64,000 bases of DNA from Rhizobium lentis (GCF_014200175.1 NZ_JACHBD010000019.1:1-64000), one strand, 5' to 3'; positions 33,995 through 41,491 are shown, counted from the first letter of the stretch. Numbers and translations are program-made. Notes: generated by a model not told the origin, from the sequence alone.

Positions 33995-34597
33995 ATGACT
34001 ATGGAAGAGGCGATCGGGCATCGTGCAGCCCAAAAGTGGAGCCTTTGGAGAAGTGCCAATATTGGCATTGGCGTTAGTGCTGCCGCCTTGTTACTTCAGG
34101 TCGCGAACGGTCGAGGCTTTGAATTAGCAAGCTACGCCCACACTCGGAGTGCGGAAACGATTAGCGCTTTAGGTGGGCAGGTTCTCGCCGCTCCACTATT
34201 ATTTGTTGTGATTGCAGCCATACGAAACGTTTTCAAAAGGGGGCAAGCTAAGTCGAACGCAAGTGCCATTCGGGGGGCAATCACGTTCGCGGCGGTCTTT
34301 GTCACAATTTTCGTCGGCCTTTTTACCTACGGAGAGCTTGTGTTCTCTCGCGACGAAGCAATCGATGGCGAAGCTCGAAAATCATTCATAGCTGACACCC
34401 AGTTTGCGTGCATTCAGAAGCAGGTCTCACTCAACCAAGCTATTACCCAGCAGCAAATCCAAACCTATTGCACCTGTATGACCGAGAAAATGGCCGACAC
34501 CACGACGTACAAACAATTGGGCACCGAACTGGCTGGCAAAGCCCTTGCGGATCTGCAGCAAAAGGTTGGAGCAATAAGTAACCTTTGCCGCCAATGA
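33995..34597 (+). CDS. Membrane protein of unknown function, probable acquired cargo
   Basis: 200-aa protein with three hydrophobic segments (about 14-36, 50-75 and 88-112) and an exported-looking C-terminal domain with four cysteines: one in QFACIQKQ, a YCTC pair near 163, and one in NLCRQ at the end. The start has a perfect AAAGGAGAAGG site. Base composition is visibly richer in A+T and in TTA/AAA/ATT codons than the neighbours, suggesting transfer. It sits between the first ABC-F gene and a duplicated fragment of that gene's 3' end. The function is not recognised. Confidence 0.75.
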   Translation: MTMEEAIGHRAAQKWSLWRSANIGIGVSAAALLLQVANGRGFELASYAHTRSAETISALGGQVLAAPLLFVVIAAIRNVFKRGQAKSNASAIRGAITFAAVFVTIFVGLFTYGELVFSRDEAIDGEARKSFIADTQFACIQKQVSLNQAITQQQIQTYCTCMTEKMADTTTYKQLGTELAGKALADLQQKVGAISNLCRQ

Positions 34598-34659
34598 CTT
34601 CTGAACGGCGAAATGCTGGTGCAGATATGGTGAGCCATTGTGACGCTTCTGGGCACGAC

Positions 34660-34836
34660 CCGCTCCTGATCCTCGGCGAGCCGACCAACCATCTCGACAT
34701 CGACTCGATCGCTGCGGTCGAGGCCGGGCTGCGTGCTTATGACGGGGCGCTCATCGTCGTCAGCCATGACGAGACGTTTGTCGAAAGTATCGGAATAGAG
34801 CGGCGGCTGGAATTGGCTGCCAGTGTGGGTGGGTGA
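34660..34836 (+). pseudogene. Duplicated 3' fragment of the ABC-F gene
   Basis: In frame this encodes about 58 residues (LLILGEPTNHLDIDSIAAVE through IGIERRLELAASVGG) matching the last 58 residues of the ABC-F gene at 31630-33225. The Walker B Asp is changed to Gly (LILGEP instead of LILDEP), and there is no start or first domain. It is a remnant, diverged by roughly 15% at the DNA level, and is followed by a second copy of the same palindromic repeat. Confidence 0.85.
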
Positions 34837-34920
34837 TTTTAGGGGGGAGCAGCGCTGCCTCCCGCCAGCGACACCTCTCCATTCCCTCCGCCTTTCGGGA
34901 GGCGCGGCACCCACCAACCT

Positions 34921-35052
34921 CCCTCATCCTGAGGCGCGCAGGCCGAAGGCCGGAGCCTCGAAGGACACGCTCCGACGCTGCTTCTTGCAGCCATCGGCGC
35001 CAGCGCACCCGCCCCGTCCTTCGAGGCCCCTGCGGGGCACCTCAGGATGAGG
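34921..35052. repeat. Palindromic repeat, copy 2 (CCTCATCCTGAGG family)
   Basis: This has the same inverted ends and inner GCCTCGAAGGA/TCCTTCGAGGC pair as copy 1 at 33243-33376. Here it follows the ABC-F fragment just as copy 1 follows the intact gene. The rest of 34837-35146 shows no gene other than the leader ORF that begins at 35147. Confidence 0.8.
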
Positions 35053-35146
35053 CTCTCTTGGGCGCCGCACCGGCGATTCTCTTGCCTCTTTTTGCCGGCA
35101 ATGGTATTTCCATCCTGCAACCCATTCGAGAAAGGAGGATCACGCT

Positions 35147-35218
35147 ATGCAAACTTACTTCCGGCATCATCGCCAGCGTGGTCCCGTCGACGCCCTGCAA
35201 ATGCGTTTGCAGGGCTGA
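35147..35218 (+). CDS. Leader peptide upstream of second ABC-F gene
   Basis: A 23-codon ORF with an excellent AAAGGAGG ribosome site six bases before the ATG. The peptide starts MQTYFRHHRQRGP and ends RLQG; it is basic, rich in Arg/His/Gln, with no hydrophobic stretch. Its last codons form the perfect hairpin described in the next entry, and its stop codon lies in an alternative pairing region. The coding sequence of the ABC-F ATPase begins 167 bp downstream. Short translated leaders of this kind regulate many antibiotic-resistance ABC-F and methylase genes; that this one is translated is inferred from its ribosome site. Confidence 0.65.
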   Translation: MQTYFRHHRQRGPVDALQMRLQG

Positions 35219-35256
35219 CCAGAGACCGTTTCTCGACATCTCTTCCTGGTCTGCCC
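35192..35256 (+). promoter_or_regulatory. Candidate attenuator with mutually exclusive hairpins
   Basis: Hairpin 1: GCCCTGCAAA (35192-35201), a TGCG loop and TTTGCAGGGC (35206-35215), a perfect ten-pair stem inside the leader ORF. Hairpin 2: GGGCTGACCAG (35212-35222) with CTGGTCTGCCC (35246-35256), ten of eleven pairs, sharing GGGC with hairpin 1 so that both cannot form. CTGGTC (35246-35251) can also pair with GACCAG at 35371-35376, just before the ABC-F start. No U-tract follows hairpin 1, which favours translational or Rho-linked control over simple termination. Confidence 0.55.
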
Positions 35257-35385
35257 TTCGTGGCCAATGCGGCGCCGTCTCCGAGCTGCGCGCGCATTTC
35301 TGTAACGTCCCGGGCCTGAAAGGCGCAATTCCGTGATGGCTGATGCCCCGGATGCCCCGCTCCCGGTCAAGACCAGAGAACGATC

Positions 35386-36906
35386 ATGACACTCATCACT
35401 ATCCGCAACCTCGGCGTGACGCTGGGCAACCCGTTGTTTTCTAAGTTTAATCTCGTCGTCAATGCCGGCGACCGCATCGGTCTCGTCGCTGCCAACGGGC
35501 GGGGAAAATCGACGCTGCTTGCCTGCATCACCGGCGCGCTCGAGCCGAGCGAGGGGGAGATCACCAAGGCGCGCGGGTTGACCATCGGCCATGTCGCCCA
35601 GAATGTGCCGGCCGCCCTTTTCGACACGGCGTTTTACGATGCGGTGCTGCAGGCTCTGCCGGCCGACCAGGCCGAAAGCGAGAGCTGGCGCGTCGACGTC
35701 GTGCTGGAATCGCTCGAGGTGCCGGAGGCCATGCGGCGACGGCCGCTGCAGCAGTTGAGCGGCGGCTGGCAGCGGCTCGCCATGCTGGCCCGTGCCTGGG
35801 TCGGCGAGCCCGACGTACTTCTGCTCGACGAGCCGACCAACCATCTCGATCTGGAAAAGATCGCGCAGCTGGAAAGCTGGCTGAATGCGCTGCCGCGCGA
35901 CGTGCCGGTGATCCTTTCCAGCCATGACCGCGCCTTCCTCGATGCGACGACCAACCGGACTCTGTTCCTGCGGCCCGACCAATCGCCGGTCTTTGCCCTC
36001 CCCTATTCCAGGGCGCGCGCCGCCCTCGACGAGGCCGACGCCGCCGAAGCGCGACGCTACGAGCGCGATATGAAGACGGCGGAACAGCTGCGCAAGCAGG
36101 CCGCCAAGCTCAACAATATCGGCATCAATTCCGGCAGCGACCTGCTCGTCGTCAAGACGAAGCAGTTGAAACAGCGGGCGGAGAAGCTGGAGGATGCGGC
36201 AAAACCAGCGCATCTGGAGCGCTCGGCCGGCGCCATCCGGCTTACCAACCGCGGTACGCATGCCAAGGTGCTGGTGACGCTGGAGGATGCGGTGGTGACG
36301 ACGCCGGATGAAACGCTGCTGTTCAGGACCGGCCGGCAATTTATCCGCCAGGGTGACCGGATCGTGCTCCTCGGCCTCAACGGCGCCGGCAAGTCGCGGC
36401 TGGTGACGATACTGAAGCAGGCGATCGAACGGCCGGAGGCGGCGCCAGGCGGGATCAAAGCGACGCCGTCGCTGGTTCTCGGCTATGGCGACCAGGCGCT
36501 CGCCGATCTTGCCGACGGCGACACGCCGATCGGCACGATCATCCGCCGCTTCGATGTCGGCGACCACAGGGCGCGGGCGCTGCTCGCCGGAGCCGGCATG
36601 ACGATCGACATGCAGGCCAAACCGATCGGCCAGCTTTCCGGCGGCCAGAAGGCGCGGCTCGGCATGCTGGTGCTGCGGCTGACGGAGCCGAATTTCTATC
36701 TGCTCGACGAGCCGACCAATCACCTCGACATCGAGGGACAGGAAGCGCTCGAAAGCGAGCTGATGGCGCACGAGGCGAGTTGCCTGCTGGTCTCGCACGA
36801 CCGCAGTTTCGTGCGGGCGGTCGGCAACCGCTTCTGGCTGATCGAGAAGAAGCGGCTGGTGGAAGTGGCGAGCCCGGAAGGGTTCTTTGCTTCGGTGGTG
36901 GGGTGA
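35386..36906 (+). CDS. ABC-F family ATPase, leader-controlled
   Basis: 506-aa twin-ABC protein without membrane segments. First domain: ANGRGKST near 39 (Walker A), LSGGWQRLAML, VLLLDEPTNHLD near 146. Second domain: GLNGAGKSR near 330, LSGGQKARLGML, FYLLDEPTNHLDIE near 442. Note that the second Walker A ends KSR rather than KST/KSS. The linker is rich in Lys/Glu/Leu. ABC-F proteins work on the ribosome. The upstream leader ORF suggests a gene induced by ribosome-targeting antibiotics. The first ABC-F gene lies upstream on the same strand. Confidence 0.9.
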   Translation: MTLITIRNLGVTLGNPLFSKFNLVVNAGDRIGLVAANGRGKSTLLACITGALEPSEGEITKARGLTIGHVAQNVPAALFDTAFYDAVLQALPADQAESESWRVDVVLESLEVPEAMRRRPLQQLSGGWQRLAMLARAWVGEPDVLLLDEPTNHLDLEKIAQLESWLNALPRDVPVILSSHDRAFLDATTNRTLFLRPDQSPVFALPYSRARAALDEADAAEARRYERDMKTAEQLRKQAAKLNNIGINSGSDLLVVKTKQLKQRAEKLEDAAKPAHLERSAGAIRLTNRGTHAKVLVTLEDAVVTTPDETLLFRTGRQFIRQGDRIVLLGLNGAGKSRLVTILKQAIERPEAAPGGIKATPSLVLGYGDQALADLADGDTPIGTIIRRFDVGDHRARALLAGAGMTIDMQAKPIGQLSGGQKARLGMLVLRLTEPNFYLLDEPTNHLDIEGQEALESELMAHEASCLLVSHDRSFVRAVGNRFWLIEKKRLVEVASPEGFFASVVG

Positions 36907-36924
36907 TGTGTTGTTGCGTGCCAT

Positions 36925-37044
36925 GTGGCCCCCTCATCCGCCCTCCGGGCACCTTCTCCCCGTTGGGTAGAAGGGGAATCGAGACGTCGCGGCATATCCC
37001 TTCTTCCCTCGGGGAGAAGGTGCCGGCAGGCGGATGAGGGGGCC
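36925..37044. repeat. RIME-like repeat with inverted ends
   Basis: The left arm (GTGGCCCCCTCATCCGCCC, then GGGCACCTTCTCCCCG) and the right arm (CGGGGAGAAGGTGCCGGC, then AGGCGGATGAGGGGGCC) are imperfect inverted copies about 35 bp long. They fill the gap between the ABC-F gene and the convergent VOC gene. Same family as at 15.8, 31.3 and 63.6 kb. Confidence 0.8.
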
Positions 37045-37067
37045 GCTTGCGATCAAAAGTGGATCAA

Positions 37068-37847
37068 CTACCGCTTCGGCGCCACCAGGCAGAAGAAGGC
37101 GCCCTGGGGGTCGGTGGCCTGGATGATCCAGCTGCCGCCGGGGACTTCCATCGGGCCGTTGACGACCTTGCCGCCGCCCGAGGTGACGCGTTCGATCGCG
37201 GCATCGAGGGTGGGCACGATGAAATAGTAGCACCAGAAGGGCATCGGCATGTTGTCCGGCTTGGTCATCATGCCGCCGGTCTGCCGGCCGCCATGGGCGA
37301 AGATGTAGTAGGTGCCCATCGGACCCATGTCCATCTCGCTGTCCTTCGTCCAGCCGAACAGCTTGGAATAGAAGGCGAACGCGTCCTTGCCGTTGCCGGA
37401 ATAGAGCTCGCGCCAGCCGACATTGCCCGGCGCGTCGAAGGCGAGTTCAGGCCAGGTCTGCTCCATCGGCGCCGGCGTCATGATGCAGATGACGGCGCCG
37501 TCCGGATCGGCGACCACGGCGAAGCGGCCGACGGTCGGGATGTCTTCCGGCGGACGGCGGACCGCACCGCCATTGGCGGCGAAATCCTTTGCCGACTGGT
37601 CGACATCGTCGACGCTGACATAACCCGTCCAGTTCGGCGGAATGCCCTGGCCTTCGAGTTCGGCCGGGAACTCCATCAGACCGCCAACGCCGATCCCGTT
37701 GGCCTGGAAGATCGTATAGGTCGGCATGCCCTCCACCTTCATCTCAGAGGTGGTCCAGCCGACGACGGAGCTGTAGAATTTCGCGGCAGCCGCCGTGTCT
37801 GGTGTCATCAATTCGCACCAGATGAACTTTCCATGCGTCTCAGACAT
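37068..37847 (-). CDS. VOC (glyoxalase/bleomycin resistance) family protein, two domains
   Basis: 259-aa protein made of two vicinal-oxygen-chelate modules (about 8-120 and 135-255), each ending in a conserved strand (VADPDGAVICIM; ATDPQGAFFCLV). FIWCELMTPDTAAAAKFYSSVVGW opens the first and GWRELYSGNGKDAFAFYSKLFGWT the second. Such proteins bind small hydrophobic compounds or act as dioxygenase/lyase relatives; no substrate is evident. The start at 37847 follows AAGGGAGAG. It is the last gene of a minus-strand cluster with DUF1579 and DUF899 proteins. Confidence 0.88.
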   Translation of the reverse strand: MSETHGKFIWCELMTPDTAAAAKFYSSVVGWTTSEMKVEGMPTYTIFQANGIGVGGLMEFPAELEGQGIPPNWTGYVSVDDVDQSAKDFAANGGAVRRPPEDIPTVGRFAVVADPDGAVICIMTPAPMEQTWPELAFDAPGNVGWRELYSGNGKDAFAFYSKLFGWTKDSEMDMGPMGTYYIFAHGGRQTGGMMTKPDNMPMPFWCYYFIVPTLDAAIERVTSGGGKVVNGPMEVPGGSWIIQATDPQGAFFCLVAPKR

Positions 37848-37893
37848 TATACTCTCCCTTTGTCGGCGCCCCGTTTCGAGTGCGCCGCGATGG

Positions 37894-38361
37894 TCAGATC
37901 TTGCGGGTGTAATGCGCTTCCATGAACTGCTTCCACGAACCGTCGGCCTGTCTGGCGCTGGAGGTGAAGGTGCGGTGATCTGGGTTGATGAAGGTGATCT
38001 GCTCGCGGTAATCGGCCAGACCTTCGCCATTGAAGTCGGGTCCCGTCGTATAGAGGTCGAGCACATTGCCGGAGGCATCGACCTCGCCTTCATAGACCCA
38101 CATGAAGTCCATCATCGAGCCGATCCAGCTGCCGACATATTTGCCCTTTTCGGCGTTGTAGCCGAGCGTCAGGATCGTCGTGGCCTGCTTGCCGTCGGGC
38201 ATGCGGCCGTGACCTTCGGCGACGAACCAGATGCCATGCAGCGAGCGGACGGTCTCCGTCCAGTCGTCGCTGCCGCCCATCTCGGGTGCGGTGACGCTCC
38301 AGTCGCCGACCAGTCGTTCCAGGAAGGAATGCTCCTTCAGCACTTCAGCCGTCTTCATCAT
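37894..38361 (-). CDS. DUF1579 family protein
   Basis: 155-aa beta-rich protein of the DUF1579 family: FLERLVGDWSVTAPEMGGSD near 14, GIWFVAEGHGRMPDG near 44, TLGYNAEKGKYVGSWIGSM near 65 and YREQITFINPDHRTF near 117. Cytoplasmic, function unknown. Two adjacent ATGs (38361, 38358) follow GGGAGAAGAGG. It sits between the VOC and DUF899 genes, a combination that recurs in many proteobacteria and actinobacteria. Confidence 0.85.
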   Translation of the reverse strand: MMKTAEVLKEHSFLERLVGDWSVTAPEMGGSDDWTETVRSLHGIWFVAEGHGRMPDGKQATTILTLGYNAEKGKYVGSWIGSMMDFMWVYEGEVDASGNVLDLYTTGPDFNGEGLADYREQITFINPDHRTFTSSARQADGSWKQFMEAHYTRKI

Positions 38362-38452
38362 CCTCTTCTCCCTTCAGGTGATGGCGACGCCTATTCTTAG
38401 AGCATGGCGTCGTCCGGAAACCGCCCCACGCATTTCGGCATCATGTGCCTGC

Positions 38453-39181
38453 TCAATGACAGCAGGATGGCGCCGTTTGAGCATCCTCATATTCGTCATG
38501 GCGGCGCACGAAATTCATTGTGCCCTGCTCGTTGCGGCCCTTCGGCGCGCGGTCGAGGATCATCAAAGTGCCGATCAGTTCCTCCGGCCCGCGGGCATAA
38601 CTCGAATAGGTATGGAAGACCTCGCCCTTGTCGTTGCGGTAGAAGGCACTGAGGCCCGGCAGTTCGTCATGGGCCTCGGCCGGCTCAATAGCAGTGAAAT
38701 TGTAGAAGACCTTGTCTTTGGCAAGATCCTCGGGGCTGAACGAAACGTGATAATCGAAATTGAAATCGCTGCCGAAGGATGACACCCAGGGAAATTTCCA
38801 CCCCATCCGCCTTTTGTAGGCGGCGATCTTCTCAAGTGGGGCGCGCGAGACGGCTACCCAGGTGACGTCGTGATGGTTGAGATGCGGCAGGGCGCCGTCG
38901 ACGTGATCCGAGAGGAATGAGCAGCCGGGGCAGCCGGCCTCCCAATCCGGGCCGAGCATGAAATGATAGATCAGCAGCTGGCTGCGGCCGTCGAAGAGAT
39001 CGGCAAGCGATTTTTTTCCCTCGGGCGTATCGAAGACGTAATCCTTGTCGACCTTCACCCAGGGCAGCGTCATACGGGCGGCGTTGACGCTGTCGCGCAG
39101 CTTTGTCGCCTCCTTTTCCTTCAAGAGCAGGGCGCGGCGGGCTTCCAGCCATTGCTCGCGGGAAACAACTTCGTTCTGCAT
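38453..39181 (-). CDS. DUF899 thioredoxin-like family protein
   Basis: 242-aa protein of the DUF899 family, a thioredoxin-fold relative. The segment LLIYHFMLGPDWEAGCPGCS (cysteines near 83 and 86, a CPGC active-site-like motif) is followed by FLSDHVDGALPHLNHHDVTW. A C-terminal tail ends in SCCH. Possible peroxide- or thiol-related activity, not established. The start at 39181 has GGAGGAGGG upstream. It is the first gene of the minus-strand cluster and is divergent from a MarR gene across an ATTGATATCAAT palindrome. Confidence 0.87.
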   Translation of the reverse strand: MQNEVVSREQWLEARRALLLKEKEATKLRDSVNAARMTLPWVKVDKDYVFDTPEGKKSLADLFDGRSQLLIYHFMLGPDWEAGCPGCSFLSDHVDGALPHLNHHDVTWVAVSRAPLEKIAAYKRRMGWKFPWVSSFGSDFNFDYHVSFSPEDLAKDKVFYNFTAIEPAEAHDELPGLSAFYRNDKGEVFHTYSSYARGPEELIGTLMILDRAPKGRNEQGTMNFVRRHDEYEDAQTAPSCCH

Positions 39182-39244
39182 GGAATGCGCCCTCCTCCGG
39201 CGCTGCCGGCGAGCCGGCCCATCTCCTTCTGCTTGACTAGAAAG

Positions 39245-39256
39245 ATTGATATCAAT
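39245..39256. promoter_or_regulatory. MarR-type operator palindrome
   Basis: ATTGATATCAAT is a perfect 12-bp palindrome located six bases before the MarR-family start and about 65 bp upstream of the DUF899 start. MarR repressors commonly bind such AT-rich palindromes, so autoregulation and control of the DUF899 cluster are likely (inference). Confidence 0.55.
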
Positions 39257-39261
39257 ATAAA

Positions 39262-39786
39262 ATGGCCATGTCAAATTCGGTTGAAATTCCTTTTTCTACA
39301 ACGCTGCTGGTGCGCGACACCTGCCTCTGCCTGCATGCGCAGCGAGCGGCGCGGGCGCTGGCCCGGCTGTTCGACGATGCATTGCGACCGGCGGGGCTGA
39401 CCAACGGGCAGTTTTCACTGATGATGTCGCTGAACCGGCCGGAGCCGCCGCCGATGGGGCCGGTCGCCACCCTGCTCGCCATGGACCAGACGACGCTGAC
39501 GGCGGCGCTGAAGCCCTTACAGCGCAAGGGCTGGGTGAGCGTGATAGAAAATCCGAAGGACCGGCGCGGCCGGCTGCTCGTGCTCACCGGCGAAGGCAAG
39601 ACGGTGCTGGCAAGAGCGCTGCCTATCTGGAAAGAGACGCATGCGGCGCTCGACGACAGGCTGCCGGATGGCGGTGCCACGCGGCTGCGGCAGGATTTGC
39701 AGGCGGTGTCGGAGATGAGTGGTGAGGCATCGAAGCCGGCCGCTCGCCGCGCCGGCCGAGTTACAGCGCGGGTGATGGCCGAGTAG
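39262..39786 (+). CDS. MarR family transcriptional regulator
   Basis: 174-aa winged-helix regulator: RDTCLCLHAQRAARALARLFDD forms the dimer helix, GLTNGQFSLMMSLNR and LLAMDQTTLTAALKPLQRKG the DNA-binding part, and NPKDRRGRLLVLTGEGK the wing. Cysteines sit at positions 20 and 22, as in some redox-sensing MarR proteins. ATGs at 39262 and 39268 are both possible; no strong ribosome site separates them. Divergent from the DUF899/DUF1579/VOC cluster, its likely target. Confidence 0.88.
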   Translation: MAMSNSVEIPFSTTLLVRDTCLCLHAQRAARALARLFDDALRPAGLTNGQFSLMMSLNRPEPPPMGPVATLLAMDQTTLTAALKPLQRKGWVSVIENPKDRRGRLLVLTGEGKTVLARALPIWKETHAALDDRLPDGGATRLRQDLQAVSEMSGEASKPAARRAGRVTARVMAE

Positions 39787-39850
39787 AGCTAACTGAGCAC
39801 GCCTCGGATCCGAGAAACCCTTGGTTTCCAGCGATGCGACCAGAGTGTAG

Positions 39851-39953
39851 GTGCTCGGGTCAAGCCCGAGCACTGACGGAGATTGAGGAGCAGGATTGGC
39901 TGGAGGCGAGAGACCTCCCCTTGCTCCGTCGTCCTCGGGCTTGACCCGAGGAC
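39851..39953. repeat. Pair of inverted GTCAAGCCCGAG elements
   Basis: Two 23-bp near-palindromes, 39851-39873 and 39931-39953, both centred on CTCGGG-TCAAGC-CCGAG, lie in opposite orientation in the gap between the MarR gene and ohr. No gene is seen in 39787-40051. Each can form its own hairpin. Confidence 0.65.
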
Positions 39954-40051
39954 CCATGCTGCGAGCACTGCGTTCATGTCAGCAGCAGAAAAGCGACCGC
40001 CTCGGCTAAAGCCGAAGGCCGTCGCCGGCAGTTTTGCTGAGCGCGCCTCAA

Positions 40052-40474
40052 TCAGGCGACCGTGACCGGAACTTCGGTCGAAGTGCGCATGGCGTGGCTG
40101 TAGGGGCAAACGATGTGAGCTGCCGCGGCAAGCTTTTCGGCGGTTTCGCGGTCGAGGCCGGGGATATTGACGGTCAACGCCACTTCGATGCCGAAGCCGG
40201 TGCCGTCTTCGCGCGGGCCAATGCCGACTTTGGCCGAGACCGTCGTGTCTTCGGGAATCTTGACCTTCTGCTGGCCCGCGACAAATTTCAGGGCACCGAG
40301 GAAGCAGGCGGAATAGCCGGCAGCGAAGAGCTGTTCGGGATTGGTGCCGGTCGCACCGTCGCCGCCGAGCTCCTTGGGAACGGTCAGCGTCACGTCCAGG
40401 ACGCCGTTATCGGAAACGGCGCGGCCGGCGCGGCCGCCGGTGGCAGAGGCTTGAGTCGTATAGAGAATAGGCAT
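40052..40474 (-). CDS. ohr: Organic hydroperoxide resistance protein Ohr
   Basis: 140-aa thiol peroxidase that reduces organic hydroperoxides. Both catalytic cysteines are present: C57 in GYSACFLGAL (peroxidatic) and C123 in AHIVCPYS (resolving). MPILYTTQASATGGRAG at the start and TNPEQLFAAGYSACF are diagnostic. Length is normal. An AAAGGAGATTG ribosome site precedes the start. It is divergent from an OhrR gene, the standard arrangement. Confidence 0.95.
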   Translation of the reverse strand: MPILYTTQASATGGRAGRAVSDNGVLDVTLTVPKELGGDGATGTNPEQLFAAGYSACFLGALKFVAGQQKVKIPEDTTVSAKVGIGPREDGTGFGIEVALTVNIPGLDRETAEKLAAAAHIVCPYSHAMRTSTEVPVTVA

Positions 40475-40525
40475 GACAATCTCCTTTGGTTGGCCCTTCG
40501 ATCAGGGTTGAATTTTCAATATCGC

Positions 40526-40562
40526 GCAATTAAATTGCACGCAAGTGAATTTTGCAAATTGC
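40526..40562. promoter_or_regulatory. Candidate OhrR operators
   Basis: GCAATTAAATTGC (40526-40538) is a 13-bp palindrome, and GCAAATTGC (40554-40562) a second shorter one, both just upstream of ohr. OhrR operators in relatives are AT-rich palindromes of the AATT-type, so these are the likely binding sites. Confidence 0.5.
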
Positions 40563-40596
40563 ATTTGGGAATCGGAAAGAGGACAATCGGCGCCTT

Positions 40597-40704
40597 AGAA
40601 CAGGATGATTTTAGGCCGGCTCGGCCTAAAATCTGAATCCTGCTCTACGTTAAAATGAGAGCATAATGTCGTCCGAAAACCGCTCACACTTTTCGGCCTC
40701 ATGC
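40597..40704. repeat. Dispersed rhizobial repeat with strong hairpin
   Basis: AGGAT.ATTTTAGGCC (from 40601) faces GGCCTAAAAT..ATCCT (to 40641), followed by GTCGTCCGAAAACCGCTC and ACTTTTCGGCCTCATGC. Parts of the same element occur near 19.1, 38.4 and 56.1 kb. It lies between ohr and ohrR and may act as a terminator or insulator. Confidence 0.65.
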
Positions 40705-40718
40705 TCGGGGATGATGAT

Positions 40719-41198
40719 ATGAAAGCGCAAGCGACAAAGACGATCGAAATACCGGAAGAGGAGAAGCGGCTGGAAAAGCAGCTATGTTTCGCCGTCTATG
40801 CAACGGCGCATGCCTTCACCCGCGCCTATAAACCGATCCTCGACAGGGTCGGCCTCACCTATCCGCAATATCTGGTGATGCTGGTGTTGTGGGAGCGCAG
40901 CGAGCTGCCGGTGAAAACCATCGGCGAACAGCTGGACCTTGATTCCGGCACACTGTCACCGCTGTTGAAACGGTTGGAGCAAAGCGGTCTGATCAAGCGC
41001 ATCCGCGACCTGCGCGACGAGCGGCAGGTCATCGTGTCGCTGACTCCGAAAGGCCAGGTGATGAAGGGAGAGGTCGATACGATCATGACGGCGATCGGGC
41101 AGGCCGCCGGCTGCACGCTGGAGGAGATGGGGCAGATGCGCGACATGCTGCATCGGCTGCGCGGCAATCTCGGCCGGGCCGGCGCCGCCGGCGGCTGA
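40719..41198 (+). CDS. ohrR: OhrR, organic-peroxide-sensing MarR family repressor
   Basis: About 159-aa MarR-type repressor. The sensing cysteine C23 lies in EKQLCFAVYATAHAFTRAYK, the signature of OhrR, and a second cysteine in AAGCTLEEMG near 132 suggests the two-cysteine class. The DNA-binding region is KTIGEQLDLDSGTLSPLLKRL with wing RDLRDERQVIVSLTPKG. The ATG at 40719 is chosen to match family N-termini; two earlier in-frame ATGs lie in the repeat. It represses ohr until oxidised by organic peroxide. Confidence 0.92.
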   Translation: MKAQATKTIEIPEEEKRLEKQLCFAVYATAHAFTRAYKPILDRVGLTYPQYLVMLVLWERSELPVKTIGEQLDLDSGTLSPLLKRLEQSGLIKRIRDLRDERQVIVSLTPKGQVMKGEVDTIMTAIGQAAGCTLEEMGQMRDMLHRLRGNLGRAGAAGG

Positions 41199-41226
41199 AG
41201 CCTCCTGCCCGGGCCTGCTCGCCGAA

Positions 41227-41460
41227 TTACGGCCGCCGCTGAGCGGATTTGGCCGGCGACCTGCGCTTCTTTGCCGGCACCGCTTCCGCTCCGGCTTCCG
41301 CCTCTTGCTGCAAACGCATCGCCTTCAGCTTTTCCGTCTTCTTGTCGCGAGCCGAGGCCTCGGCCGCGATGATGGCGCGGGCCGTCTGATCGGTGGTTTC
41401 CGCCTTGTCACGGGGTGACAGCTTGGCGGGATTGAAGAATTCTCCCTTGGTGGCAGTCAT
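41227..41460 (-). CDS. Small basic protein, unknown function
   Basis: 77-aa protein: MTATKGEFFNPAKLSPRDKA, then a helix rich in Ala/Lys/Glu, and a Lys/Arg-rich tail (PAKKRRSPAKSAQRRP) that could bind nucleic acid. The start at 41460 has GAAAGGCG upstream; the longer frame reaches into the GC-rich repeat. It follows the S21 gene on the same strand, as if in a cold-shock or translation-related cluster. Confidence 0.7.
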   Translation of the reverse strand: MTATKGEFFNPAKLSPRDKAETTDQTARAIIAAEASARDKKTEKLKAMRLQQEAEAGAEAVPAKKRRSPAKSAQRRP

Positions 41461-41491
41461 ATACGCCTTTCTCAGGTGCTGGCGATATTGA

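Noticed and set aside
35167..36924. 585-codon minus-strand frame opposite the second ABC-F gene
   Set aside because: Antisense shadow of a gene with complete ABC motifs; composition is Arg/Gln/His-rich and unlike any family.
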